Source of the DNA: Gammaproteobacteria bacterium
GTDB lineage: Bacteria > Pseudomonadota > Gammaproteobacteria > Burkholderiales > Rhodocyclaceae
Length of the DNA: 64,000 nt
Assembly (NCBI GenBank): GCA_018824085.1
Contig: JAHJHI010000026.1
Coordinates: 1-64,000, forward strand
Direction of reading: 5' to 3'
Shown: in pieces, positions 1 through 8,288 of the stretch
Numbering within the stretch: position 1 is the stretch's first letter
How the letters are laid out: each line of letters opens with the position of its first letter
Program-made: the position numbers and the translations under genes
Notes under the pieces: generated by a model
What the model saw: only the letters and a program-made list of their open reading frames with translations
What the model was told of the DNA's origin: nothing
The model's database searches: none

Positions 1-1360
1 CGCCTCGACCGCCGATCTGGCCATCATCCTGGTCGACGCGCGCCACGGCGTGCAGACGCAGACGCGCCGCCACAGCTTCCTGGTGTCGCTGATCGGCATC
101 AAGCGCGTCGTCGTCGCCATCAACAAGATGGACCTGGTCGGTTTTTCGCAGGATGTCTATGCCGGCATCGAGCGTGATTACCGTGCATTCGCCGGGCAGA
201 TCGGCCTGACGGAAATCCTGTGCATTCCGATGTCGGCGCTGCGCGGCGACAACATCATCGACAAGAGCGACCGCACGCCCTGGTACGACGGCCCGGCGCT
301 GATGGAGCATCTGGAGACGGTGGCGATCGAGGACGACGTGCAGAACGGCCCGTTCCGTCTGCCGGTGCAATGGGTGAACCGGCCCAACCTGGATTTTCGC
401 GGCTTCTCCGGCATGATCGCGTCGGGCCGCGTGCGCCCTGGCGACCGCATCCGCGTGCAGCCGTCGGGGCGCGACAGCACGGTCGAACGCATCGTCGTGT
501 CGGGCGGTGATCTGGACGAAGCGGTGGCGGGGCAGTCGGTGACGCTTACGCTCAGCGATGAAATCGACTGCAGCCGGGGCAATGTCATCGCGTCGGCAGA
601 GAATCCGGCCATTGCCGCCGACGCCTTCGACGCGACGCTGGTCTGGATGAGCGACGAAGCGCTCGCCACCGGTCGCAGCTATCTGATGAAGAGCGGCACC
701 CGGACCGTGGGCGCAACGGTCGGCCGGATCGACCACCGCGTGAACGTCAATACGCTGGAACGCAGCGACACGAACGCGCTGGCGCTGAACGAGATCGGCG
801 AGGTCGAACTGGCAACCGATCGCCTGCTGGCCTTCGACGCCTACCGGTCGGTGCGCGACACCGGAAGCTTCATCCTGATCGACCGCCTGAACAACAATAC
901 GGTGGCGGCCGGCATGCTGCGCGGCGCCCGTAGCCGGCCGCGCGATCTCGGCTGGATGCAGCGTGAAACAGGCCGCGACGCGCGCGCCGCGCTCAAGCAG
1001 CAGTCACCGCTCGTGTTGTGGGCGGGCGAGGGGATCGATGCCGGGCTGCTTGAACGCAAGCTCATGTCCGTCGGCCGTCATACGCTCGTGCTGCCGGCGG
1101 CAACGGCTGATCTGCTGCGCATCGTTGCGCTGCTGCTGGACGCCGGCCTGATCGTCATCATCGATGCGGAAGCGGCGCAGCCGCCGAGCTTCGGTGCGGC
1201 GCTGCCGACGGATGAATGCGTCGAACTGCGCGTCGCGGCCAATGCGGTGCAGGCATCGCTCGACGCCGCAGGTGGCCTGCTCGAATTGCCGGCGAGCGCG
1301 CCGGAAGAACAGATCGAGCAGATTGTCGACGCACTGCGTCGCGCAGGCCGTTTCGGCTGA
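1..1360 (+). CDS. cysN: Sulfate adenylyltransferase subunit 1 (CysN), 5' truncated by window edge
   Basis: Reading frame is open from base 1 (ASTADLAIILVDARHGVQTQTRRHSFLVSLIGIKRVVVAINKMDLVGF), with EF-Tu-like GTPase DxR/NKMD motifs; C-terminal half reads as CysN. Confidence 0.93.
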   Translation, partial: ASTADLAIILVDARHGVQTQTRRHSFLVSLIGIKRVVVAINKMDLVGFSQDVYAGIERDYRAFAGQIGLTEILCIPMSALRGDNIIDKSDRTPWYDGPALMEHLETVAIEDDVQNGPFRLPVQWVNRPNLDFRGFSGMIASGRVRPGDRIRVQPSGRDSTVERIVVSGGDLDEAVAGQSVTLTLSDEIDCSRGNVIASAENPAIAADAFDATLVWMSDEALATGRSYLMKSGTRTVGATVGRIDHRVNVNTLERSDTNALALNEIGEVELATDRLLAFDAYRSVRDTGSFILIDRLNNNTVAAGMLRGARSRPRDLGWMQRETGRDARAALKQQSPLVLWAGEGIDAGLLERKLMSVGRHTLVLPAATADLLRIVALLLDAGLIVIIDAEAAQPPSFGAALPTDECVELRVAANAVQASLDAAGGLLELPASAPEEQIEQIVDALRRAGRFG

Positions 1361-1421
1361 CGGACGCGGCAAGGCCATCTGACCGCCGGGCGGCTTCATC
1401 GTCGCTTGGCGGGCGCCATCT

Positions 1422-1506
1422 GCCCGGGTGGTGAAACTGGTATACACAGCGGACTTAAAATCCGCCGCCGCAAGGCATACGGGTTCAAGTCCCGTCCCGG
1501 GCACCA
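1422..1506 (+). tRNA. tRNA-Leu (anticodon UAA)
   Basis: GCCCGGG...CCCGGGCACCA acceptor stem, long variable arm (85 nt), anticodon stem-loop gcgga-CTTAAAA-tccgc, T-loop GGTTCAAGTCC, encoded CCA. Confidence 0.95.
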
Positions 1507-1756
1507 ATAGCGACGCGGGGTTTCAGGGCATCGCCCGACAATCTCCCGCCTTCATGCCCGCTATCCGAGCTGTCCTTCCGGATTGATTTCTCGCTCGCCG
1601 TGTTGTTGGCGACCGGACGGCGTCAGCTTCGTCCGACGCTGCGATGCTGCGGGTGCTTACGCGGCTTTCTCCGGCTCCCGCCTAGACTTCAGGTCAAGAC
1701 ATGCGCACACGCCGTGTGCCGCACATCAGACTGAATACGATACCCGGGAGCGCATC

Positions 1757-1978
1757 ATGGCGAATACATACCGATTCCTCAAGTGCCTGGCGATCGTTGG
1801 CATGGTCGCAAGTCTGACCGCCTGCGCCGGCATGACGAACAGCGAACGCAATGCAGCCATTGGCGCCACTGTCGGAGGCGTGGCGGGGTCGGTGCTGACC
1901 GGCGGCAGCACCGCAGGCACGGTCGGCGGCGCTGTTGTTGGCGGCGCCATCGGCAACGAGATGGGCAAGCGCAGGTAA
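1757..1978 (+). CDS. Small glycine-zipper lipoprotein-like envelope protein
   Basis: MANTYRFLKCLAIVGMVASLTACAGMTNSERNAAIGATVGGVAGSVLTGGSTAGTVGGAVVGGAIGNEMGKRR; LTAC lipobox and GxxxG repeats. Confidence 0.8.
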   Translation: MANTYRFLKCLAIVGMVASLTACAGMTNSERNAAIGATVGGVAGSVLTGGSTAGTVGGAVVGGAIGNEMGKRR

Positions 1979-2069
1979 GCGGACCGGGGTGCCGATGCAG
2001 CATCCCCGACCAACACGATTGCCGGGCCTCGCGGCCCGGCCCATGCCACACCACTCCAAGGAGATTTTC

Positions 2070-2384
2070 ATGCGCTACCTAGCCCCCGCAATCCTCGCTC
2101 TGTCCGTTTTTTCCGTGACCATGCTGCCCGGCTGCGCGGTGTCGCGGGACCAGTCGTCCGTGGGTTCCTACATCGATGACGCGGCGATCACGACCGCCGT
2201 CAAGGCGCGCTTTGCCGAAGACAAGACGGTTGCAGCGACGTCGATCAGCGTCGAAACGCTCAATGGCACCGTGCTGCTTTCGGGGTTCGCGAAGAACGCC
2301 ACCGAAAAGATGAATGCCGAAAAACTCGCGCATGGCGTCAAGGGCGTGAAGGCCGTCAAGAACGAGATCGTCCTCGGCAAGTAA
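2070..2384 (+). CDS. BON-domain periplasmic/lipoprotein (OsmY-like)
   Basis: Signal peptide with LPGC; DDAAITTAVKARFAEDKTVAATSISVETLNGTVLLSGFA is BON-like. Confidence 0.85.
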   Translation: MRYLAPAILALSVFSVTMLPGCAVSRDQSSVGSYIDDAAITTAVKARFAEDKTVAATSISVETLNGTVLLSGFAKNATEKMNAEKLAHGVKGVKAVKNEIVLGK

Positions 2385-2403
2385 GTTCGGCATACGCCGG
2401 CCG

Positions 2404-2439
2404 ACGGGAGCCCGACACGGAAACGTGTCCGGCTCCCGT
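2404..2439 (+). terminator. Strong stem-loop after BON gene
   Basis: ACGGGAGCCCGACACG-GAAA-CGTGTCCGGCTCCCGT: 16-bp arms with one C-C mismatch and a GAAA tetraloop; weak U-tract. Confidence 0.6.
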
Positions 2440-2496
2440 TGTTCGTTGTGTGTCGCTATCCTTGTCGCACCCTTTCGTTGGCGCGGCGACGCACGC

Positions 2497-3294
2497 ATGC
2501 TGATCGACACCCATTGCCATCTGGACGCTTCCGGATTCGACGCGGATCGCGCGGCGGTGCTGGCGCGCGCGCGCGCGGCCGGCGTCGGGCGCATCGTGCT
2601 GCCGGCCGTCGATCGCGCGAGTTTCACGCGGGTGCGCGAACTGTGTGTCGATGCGCCCGATCTGCGTTTCGCGCTCGGCATCCATCCGCTGTACGTAGCG
2701 GCCGCGACACCGGGCGACTTCACGAGCCTGGGCGAGCAACTGTCGGACCCTGAAGTCGTCGCGGTCGGCGAGATCGGGCTGGACTTCTTCGTGAAGGACA
2801 TCGATCCGTTGCTGCAGGAAGCCTGCTTCGTGCGCCAGCTCGAATTTGCGCGCGACCATGACCTGCCGGTGCTGCTGCACGTGCGGCGCAGTCAGGACCG
2901 GATACTGAAGCACCTGCGCACGGTGTTCGGCCCCCGGGGGCCGGGCGGCATCGCGCATGCGTTCAACGGCAGCCGACAGCAGGCGGACGCGTTCATCAAG
3001 CTGGGTTTCGTGCTCGGCTTCGGCGGCGCCGTCACCTGGGCGCGAGCGCTGAACCTGCGGCGTCTGGTGACGGAACTTCCGCTCGACGCCATCGTGCTGG
3101 AAACCGATGCGCCGGACATGCCGCCGGAGTTCGCCGCCCGTGAACGCAACGAGCCCGCCAATGTCGAGCGCATCGCCCGCATCATCGCCGGCATTCGTGG
3201 CCTGGCACCGGATGAACTGGTGCGCGCCACCGGGGAGAACGCGTTGCGCGTGCTGCCCCGGATGGCCTTGCCCGGCGCGGCTTACAGCGTGTAG
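2497..3294 (+). CDS. TatD family metal-dependent hydrolase/DNase
   Basis: MLIDTHCHLDASGFD..., VGEIGLDFF, HAFNGS, LETDAPD TatD motifs. Confidence 0.93.
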   Translation: MLIDTHCHLDASGFDADRAAVLARARAAGVGRIVLPAVDRASFTRVRELCVDAPDLRFALGIHPLYVAAATPGDFTSLGEQLSDPEVVAVGEIGLDFFVKDIDPLLQEACFVRQLEFARDHDLPVLLHVRRSQDRILKHLRTVFGPRGPGGIAHAFNGSRQQADAFIKLGFVLGFGGAVTWARALNLRRLVTELPLDAIVLETDAPDMPPEFAARERNEPANVERIARIIAGIRGLAPDELVRATGENALRVLPRMALPGAAYSV

Positions 3295-5492
3295 GCAGCC
3301 GACACGCCGATCAGCCACGTGCGTTCGGCGGCCGGCGCGTAGTAGCGCCCGGTCAGTGTGTCGCCGGCGTTGATGTAGATGGAGCCGACGTATTCCTTGT
3401 CGAACAGGTTGTCGATGCGCGCAAATTCGCTGAATTTCCAGCCGCCGACCTTCTGCGAGAAACCGCCGCGGATGGCCGCCACGCCGTAGCCGCCGACGCG
3501 CACGGTGTTGGTGTCATTGGCGAACATGCGACCGCTCGCGCGGTATTCCACGGCGCCGCTGAAACCGGCCGGCTCGTGGCGCCAGGTCAATTCGCCGTAG
3601 AAGGACTTGTTGGCCACGCCGGCAATCTTGTTGCCGGACGCAACGGCTTCCGGCGCGACGGCGCTCGGGCAGCGGGCTTCCATGCAGGTTGTGAAGGCGT
3701 CGTCGAACTTGGCGTCGAGCAAGGTGAATGCCGCATACGCGCCGAGAGTGTCGGTGAGCCGCGAGTCGATCGACAGTTCGACGCCCTTGCGCGAGGTGTC
3801 GCCCGCGTTCTGGTAGACGACGCGGCCGTTTTCGTTGCTTCGGGTGACGATTTCCTTTTCGGATTCGATGTAGAAGGCCGCGACGTCGACACGCGTCGAG
3901 TCGTTCAGATAGGTCTTCATGCCGAGCTCGTACTGCATGCTCGTGGAGGGCTTCAGATCGAAATTCAGGCCGGTCTGGTTGTCCTCGCGGTAGGCAAGTT
4001 CGATCAGCGTGGGTGCTTCGAAGCTCTGGCCGGCGTTGGCGTAGAGGTTGGTTGTCGGTGTGAGCTTGTACACCGCACCCACGGTCGAGGTCCAGTCGCT
4101 GTAGTCGGCAGAGCCGCTGTCGTCCGGATTCACGCCGGCGAGCGTCGATCCGGAGCAGGCACCGTTGCAGATGAAGTGGTCGTCCGATTCGAAATCGATG
4201 CGCGTGTAGCGGATGCCGCCGGACAGCGAGAAGTCCGGCATCAGCGCCCATTCAGCCTGTGCGAAGACGCCGGACTGTTCGGCGGTATTGGTTTCATTGC
4301 GCTTGAGTGCGCCACGCGTACCGTAGTTTGCGGTGCCGCCGTTGTCGTTCGCCACGGTCGCGCCGTTGCGGTAGCCCTTGCGGTCCTCGTCGGCCCGCTC
4401 GTACTCGGCACCAACACTGAACGTGAGCGTGTCCAGCTTGCGCGTCCAGCGCAGATTGGTGCCCCAGTAGTCACGGTCGTAGACCGACACGCCGCCGTTG
4501 CCGGTCACACGGTTCTGCACGAAGGAGTTGATCGCGAGGAACTGTTCGTTGTTGCGGTTTCCGGCGTAGAACATCGCGCGCAGCGTGTCGCGATCCGACA
4601 GCGCCGTTTCGAATACGGCGCCGCCCTGGGTGTTCTCCAGCGTGCGGCGGGTGCCGAAATACTCTGCGGTCTGGGCACCGTTTGCACCGGACAGCGCGGC
4701 GGTGCCTTGCTGGCGGCGGTCGCTGTTGAGCTGAGAGATGTCCAGGCCGAGCGGATCTTCAACGCCGTCCTGCTTCAGGTAATTGCCGACGACCGTCAGC
4801 GTGCTCTTGTCGCCGAGCAGCCAGCGTGCCTTGAAGTTGGCCTGCTCCTTGTTGGAATTGCTGTAGTCGCGATAGCCGTCGCTGTCGAAGCGCGACACGC
4901 TGGCCGTGTAGCCGAAGTTGCCGAGCGTGTCACCGAATTTGAGGCCGTAGCGCGTGGTGCTGTCGCTGCCGGCCTGAAAACTCGGCGTGATGGTGAAGCG
5001 CTCGGGTGCGTCTTCAGTGAATACCTGCACCACGCCGCCCGAGTGGTTGCCGTACAGGGATGAGAAGGGGCCGCGCAGCACTTCGATGCGGCTGGCGGAC
5101 GACAGGTCGAACAGACCCGTGCCGCCCTGGCCGTCGGGCGTGCTGGCGGGAATGCCGTCGGCCAGCAGCTTGATGCCGCGCACGCCGAACTGCGAACGGG
5201 CGCCGAAGCCGCGTATCGTCAGCGACTGCTCCTGCGCGTAGTTTTCCTTGCCGGCCGACATGACGCCAGGCACCCGGTTGATCACCTCCGACAGGTTCAC
5301 CGTGGCGCGCTGTTCCTGGATCGTTTCCTGGCTGACCGAATCGATGGCCATCGGCAGGTCGAAGGAATTCTGTTCGATGCGCGTGCCGGTGATGACGACG
5401 GTCGGAGCGATGACCGGACCGGCGGCTGATGCACACTGCCCGATGAGGGCCAGTGCGAGGGCGAGCGGGGTGTGGCGGGGAAGCGGCAACAT
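3282..5492 (-). CDS. TonB-dependent outer-membrane receptor (siderophore/metal type)
   Basis: Signal peptide, plug domain (SLTIRGFGARSQFGVRGIKLLADGIPASTPDGQGG), C-terminal barrel ending in aromatic-rich strand; start set at MLPLPRHTPLALALA, not the longer ORF start. Confidence 0.9.
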   Translation of the reverse strand: MLPLPRHTPLALALALIGQCASAAGPVIAPTVVITGTRIEQNSFDLPMAIDSVSQETIQEQRATVNLSEVINRVPGVMSAGKENYAQEQSLTIRGFGARSQFGVRGIKLLADGIPASTPDGQGGTGLFDLSSASRIEVLRGPFSSLYGNHSGGVVQVFTEDAPERFTITPSFQAGSDSTTRYGLKFGDTLGNFGYTASVSRFDSDGYRDYSNSNKEQANFKARWLLGDKSTLTVVGNYLKQDGVEDPLGLDISQLNSDRRQQGTAALSGANGAQTAEYFGTRRTLENTQGGAVFETALSDRDTLRAMFYAGNRNNEQFLAINSFVQNRVTGNGGVSVYDRDYWGTNLRWTRKLDTLTFSVGAEYERADEDRKGYRNGATVANDNGGTANYGTRGALKRNETNTAEQSGVFAQAEWALMPDFSLSGGIRYTRIDFESDDHFICNGACSGSTLAGVNPDDSGSADYSDWTSTVGAVYKLTPTTNLYANAGQSFEAPTLIELAYREDNQTGLNFDLKPSTSMQYELGMKTYLNDSTRVDVAAFYIESEKEIVTRSNENGRVVYQNAGDTSRKGVELSIDSRLTDTLGAYAAFTLLDAKFDDAFTTCMEARCPSAVAPEAVASGNKIAGVANKSFYGELTWRHEPAGFSGAVEYRASGRMFANDTNTVRVGGYGVAAIRGGFSQKVGGWKFSEFARIDNLFDKEYVGSIYINAGDTLTGRYYAPAAERTWLIGVSAAYTL

Positions 5493-5679
5493 GTGTCTCT
5501 GTCTCTCTCTGTGTGTGGCGACCGGCCGGGCGCGCCGGTCGTGAGTGCGTTCGACGTGTCGACGCACGTCTTCAATGGCGCAGCGGAGTATAGGTAGCGC
5601 GCGGTTACATAGCCTCACGAAAAGCTTGAACCTGCGTGTGCCGTGACGAGTGCGGGTGTCTTTCCCGTCCGGTCCGGAA

Positions 5680-6123
5680 TCAGGCGGGCGGCGGCGCTGC
5701 GAACAGGTCCTGGATCGCCGGCGGAGCGAGCACGCGCAGGCCCGGCGGGCACAGGCGGTGCCGACCCAGCCGCAGCACGGCGCGGTCGCGCGATACCAGC
5801 AGGTCGGCGCCGGCGCGCACCGCCAGATCGAAGAACTTCTGGTCTTCGCGATCACGGCAGCGCGGCAGCGTGCTGTCCGGCGCGTCCGGCAGCGCGTGCA
5901 TTTCCAGTTGCGCGCAATAGTCGGCGTGCAGTGCTGCGGCCTGCGCGTCGTCCAGGCCGAATTTCGGGTAGCGCAACACGGTGCGCAGCTCGCGCAGGCA
6001 GGCGTCGTCGCACAGCAGACGGGCGCGCCCGTCCGCGACGGCCCGTGCGACACAATCCAGTTCGGGGTTGTGCCACAGCAGCAGGTCGAGCACGGCATTG
6101 GTATCGAGAACGACGCGGATCAT
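5680..6123 (-). CDS. PIN-domain putative toxin/ribonuclease
   Basis: MIRVVLDTNAVLDLLLW...DREDQKFFDLAVRAGADLLVSRDRAVL; PIN acidic residues. Confidence 0.85.
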   Translation of the reverse strand: MIRVVLDTNAVLDLLLWHNPELDCVARAVADGRARLLCDDACLRELRTVLRYPKFGLDDAQAAALHADYCAQLEMHALPDAPDSTLPRCRDREDQKFFDLAVRAGADLLVSRDRAVLRLGRHRLCPPGLRVLAPPAIQDLFAAPPPA

Positions 6124-6229
6124 CGGGGGCGAGGGTGTGCAGGGAGGCGCAGTGTAGTGCGAGTCGCCGCACCGGGGGGCTACCGGATGCGGGTGTCGCG
6201 CGGAAGCATTGACGGCTTTCCGGCGCATC

Positions 6230-6434
6230 GGTTAGGCTGCGTCCGCCTCAGGTGCCCCGAGTGGTGTCCGCCACAACGGGATAAACGGGAAGTCAGGTGC
6301 GCAACCGCATGGCGGTTGCAATGCCGACGCTGCCCCCGCAACGGTAAGCGAGTCGTAGCAGTCCATTCAGCCACTGTGCTCAGGCATGGGAAGGCGGGCT
6401 GCATAATCCCCTCGTGAGCCCGGATACCGGCCTG
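6230..6434 (+). promoter_or_regulatory. Cobalamin (adenosylcobalamin) riboswitch
   Basis: CAGGTGCCCC...GGGAAGTCAGGTGCGCAACC...GCCGACGCTGCCCCCGCAACGGTAAGC...CAGCCACTG...GGGAAGGCGGGCTGC...GTGAGCCCGGATACCGGCCTG matches B12-box/cobalamin riboswitch landmarks in order. Confidence 0.95.
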
Positions 6435-6606
6435 GTGCAATCGACCGATGGCTGCGGAGGGCTGCCTGGGTGCGCATGTTGCTGCCCGGCTGCTTCCGTC
6501 AAGTGCCAAGTCGGCTCCTCCATGTGTATCTCGCGCATCGACTGCGCACCATCGGATTTCCGCAATACGCCGGCGCGGGTGAAGCCGGCACTGCACGGAG
6601 GTCTGC

Positions 6607-7431
6607 ATGCGCACCATTCTTCTTTCATCCTTCATCACATCGCTGGCCGGGTTGTCGTTCGCCGGCAGCGCCCACGCCGGGCCGTTCGCGCCGGCGGCGG
6701 GACAGGCGGGATCGACCGCCATCAGCAAGAACGACGCCGGCATCGTCCAGTGGGCGACCGGCTGGCAGGACTACGCGCCGAACGAAACACCCGGCGCCGT
6801 TGCCGCCACCTGGCGTACGCCGGACAAGGCGCTCGGCGCGGCCGTCGGTGATTCGTACGACATCGTGTCGCTCGGCAACGGCGGCAGCATCACGCTGACG
6901 TTCGGCGGCTACATCCACGATGGCGATGGCGCGGACTTCGCCGTGTTCGAGAACAGCTTCAGCAGCGCCTTCCTCGAACTCGCGTTTGTCGAGGTGTCTT
7001 CCAACGGCGCAGACTTTTTCCGCTTCCCGGTCTATTCCTTCACGCCCGGCCCGGTCGGCGCCTTCGGTGCCGTGGACCCCACGAACATCGACGGCTTCGC
7101 CGGCAAGTACCAGCAGGGATGGGGCACCGCGTTCGACCTTGCGCTGCTGGCCGGCAACGAAGGTCTGGACATCAACCGGGTGCAGTACGTGCGCCTGGTC
7201 GACGTCATCGGCAACGGTACGGAGTTCGACGACTTCCCGGCGGCCTACGGCGGACCGAACCTGATCTACGACCCGTACAACACGACCGGCAGCCAGGGCT
7301 TCGACCTCGATGCGGTGGGGGTGATGCACTTCACCGCCGCCGCCGCGGTGCCCGAGCCGTCGCAGTTCGCGATGTTTGCGTCCGCGCTGGCGCTGATGCC
7401 GCTGCTGGTGCGTCGCCGCCGCGCCGCCTGA
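6607..7431 (+). CDS. PEP-CTERM sorting-domain surface protein, downstream of B12 riboswitch
   Basis: N-terminal signal peptide; DGDGADFAVFENSF...FLELAFVEVSSNGADFFRFP; C-terminal VPEPSQFAMFASALALMPLLVRRRRAA. Confidence 0.9.
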   Translation: MRTILLSSFITSLAGLSFAGSAHAGPFAPAAGQAGSTAISKNDAGIVQWATGWQDYAPNETPGAVAATWRTPDKALGAAVGDSYDIVSLGNGGSITLTFGGYIHDGDGADFAVFENSFSSAFLELAFVEVSSNGADFFRFPVYSFTPGPVGAFGAVDPTNIDGFAGKYQQGWGTAFDLALLAGNEGLDINRVQYVRLVDVIGNGTEFDDFPAAYGGPNLIYDPYNTTGSQGFDLDAVGVMHFTAAAAVPEPSQFAMFASALALMPLLVRRRRAA

Positions 7432-7498
7432 ACGTTCGCACCCACCTCGTCAATCAGCCGGGTGCGCGACGCACCCGGCCCCGTTACGGAACAACACC

Positions 7499-8287
7499 AT
7501 GAAAATCATCCTGTCCGCCGCGATCGTCGCGGCGTTTTTTGCAGGCGGCGCGCATGCCGCCGTGAGCGGTTTCGACGAGTTGCCGCTCGCCCCCGAAAGC
7601 CACTACTTTCCCGAGACGGCCGGCACGTTCACGAGCGGCCCGGCGCGCTACAACCACGACTACACGGACTACAGCGAATACGGTCTGCCCGGTTGCTGCC
7701 ACAGCGGCTGGATCTACTCCAACCGCACCGACACCACGACGGCCGGGCATCTCAACCAGCACAGCGCGATCACGGGCGGAGGCGCCGAAGGTTCGTCGAA
7801 CTACGCCGTTGCGAACTTCGGAGCACCTGCGATCACCTTCGACAGTGCGCTGGAAGTCGGCAGCGCCTGGTTCACCAACACGACCTACACCGCGCTGTCG
7901 ATGCTGCAGGGCGACTCGTTCGCGAAGAAGTTCGGCGGTGCTGACGGCTCGGATCCGGACTGGCTGCGCCTCACCATCATCGGCATGAACGGCGCGGCGC
8001 AGACCGGAACGGTTGATTTCTATCTGGCCGATTTCCGTTTCGAGGACAACAGCCTGGATTACGTACTGGACAGCTGGCAGCAGGTGAACCTGTCGTCACT
8101 GGGCCTGGTGACCAGCCTGCAGTTCGAACTCGCGTCGAGCGACACCGGGGCGTTCGGCATCAACACGCCGGCCTATTTCGCGATGGACAACCTGCGCGTG
8201 ACGGCAGTGCCGGAGCCGGGGCAGTACGCCCTGTTCGCATCAGGACTGCTGCTGATCGGCGCGCTCGTGCGGCGCAGACAGGGCTGA
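7499..8287 (+). CDS. PEP-CTERM sorting-domain surface protein, DUF4465-like
   Basis: Signal peptide; SGFDELPLAPESHYFPETAGTFTSG... WFTNTTYTALSMLQGDSFAKKFGG...DFYLADFRFEDNSLDYVLDSWQQVNLSSLG...FAMDNLRV; C-terminal VPEPGQYALFASGLLLIGALVRRRQG. Confidence 0.85.
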   Translation: MKIILSAAIVAAFFAGGAHAAVSGFDELPLAPESHYFPETAGTFTSGPARYNHDYTDYSEYGLPGCCHSGWIYSNRTDTTTAGHLNQHSAITGGGAEGSSNYAVANFGAPAITFDSALEVGSAWFTNTTYTALSMLQGDSFAKKFGGADGSDPDWLRLTIIGMNGAAQTGTVDFYLADFRFEDNSLDYVLDSWQQVNLSSLGLVTSLQFELASSDTGAFGINTPAYFAMDNLRVTAVPEPGQYALFASGLLLIGALVRRRQG

Positions 8288-8288
8288 C

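Noticed and set aside
1422-1506. tRNA-Leu as a possible integration site for a mobile island
   Set aside because: No integrase, direct repeat of the tRNA 3' end or compositional break seen downstream
1705-1719. GCACAC-GCC-GTGTGC small palindrome before the glycine-zipper gene
   Set aside because: Only 6-bp arms; expected by chance in GC-rich DNA
3576-5063. 495-aa plus-strand ORF
   Set aside because: Antisense shadow within the TonB receptor gene
5493-6098. N-terminal extension of the TonB receptor ORF to 6098
   Set aside because: The extension overlaps the PIN gene in another frame; a signal peptide begins at the internal Met at 5492
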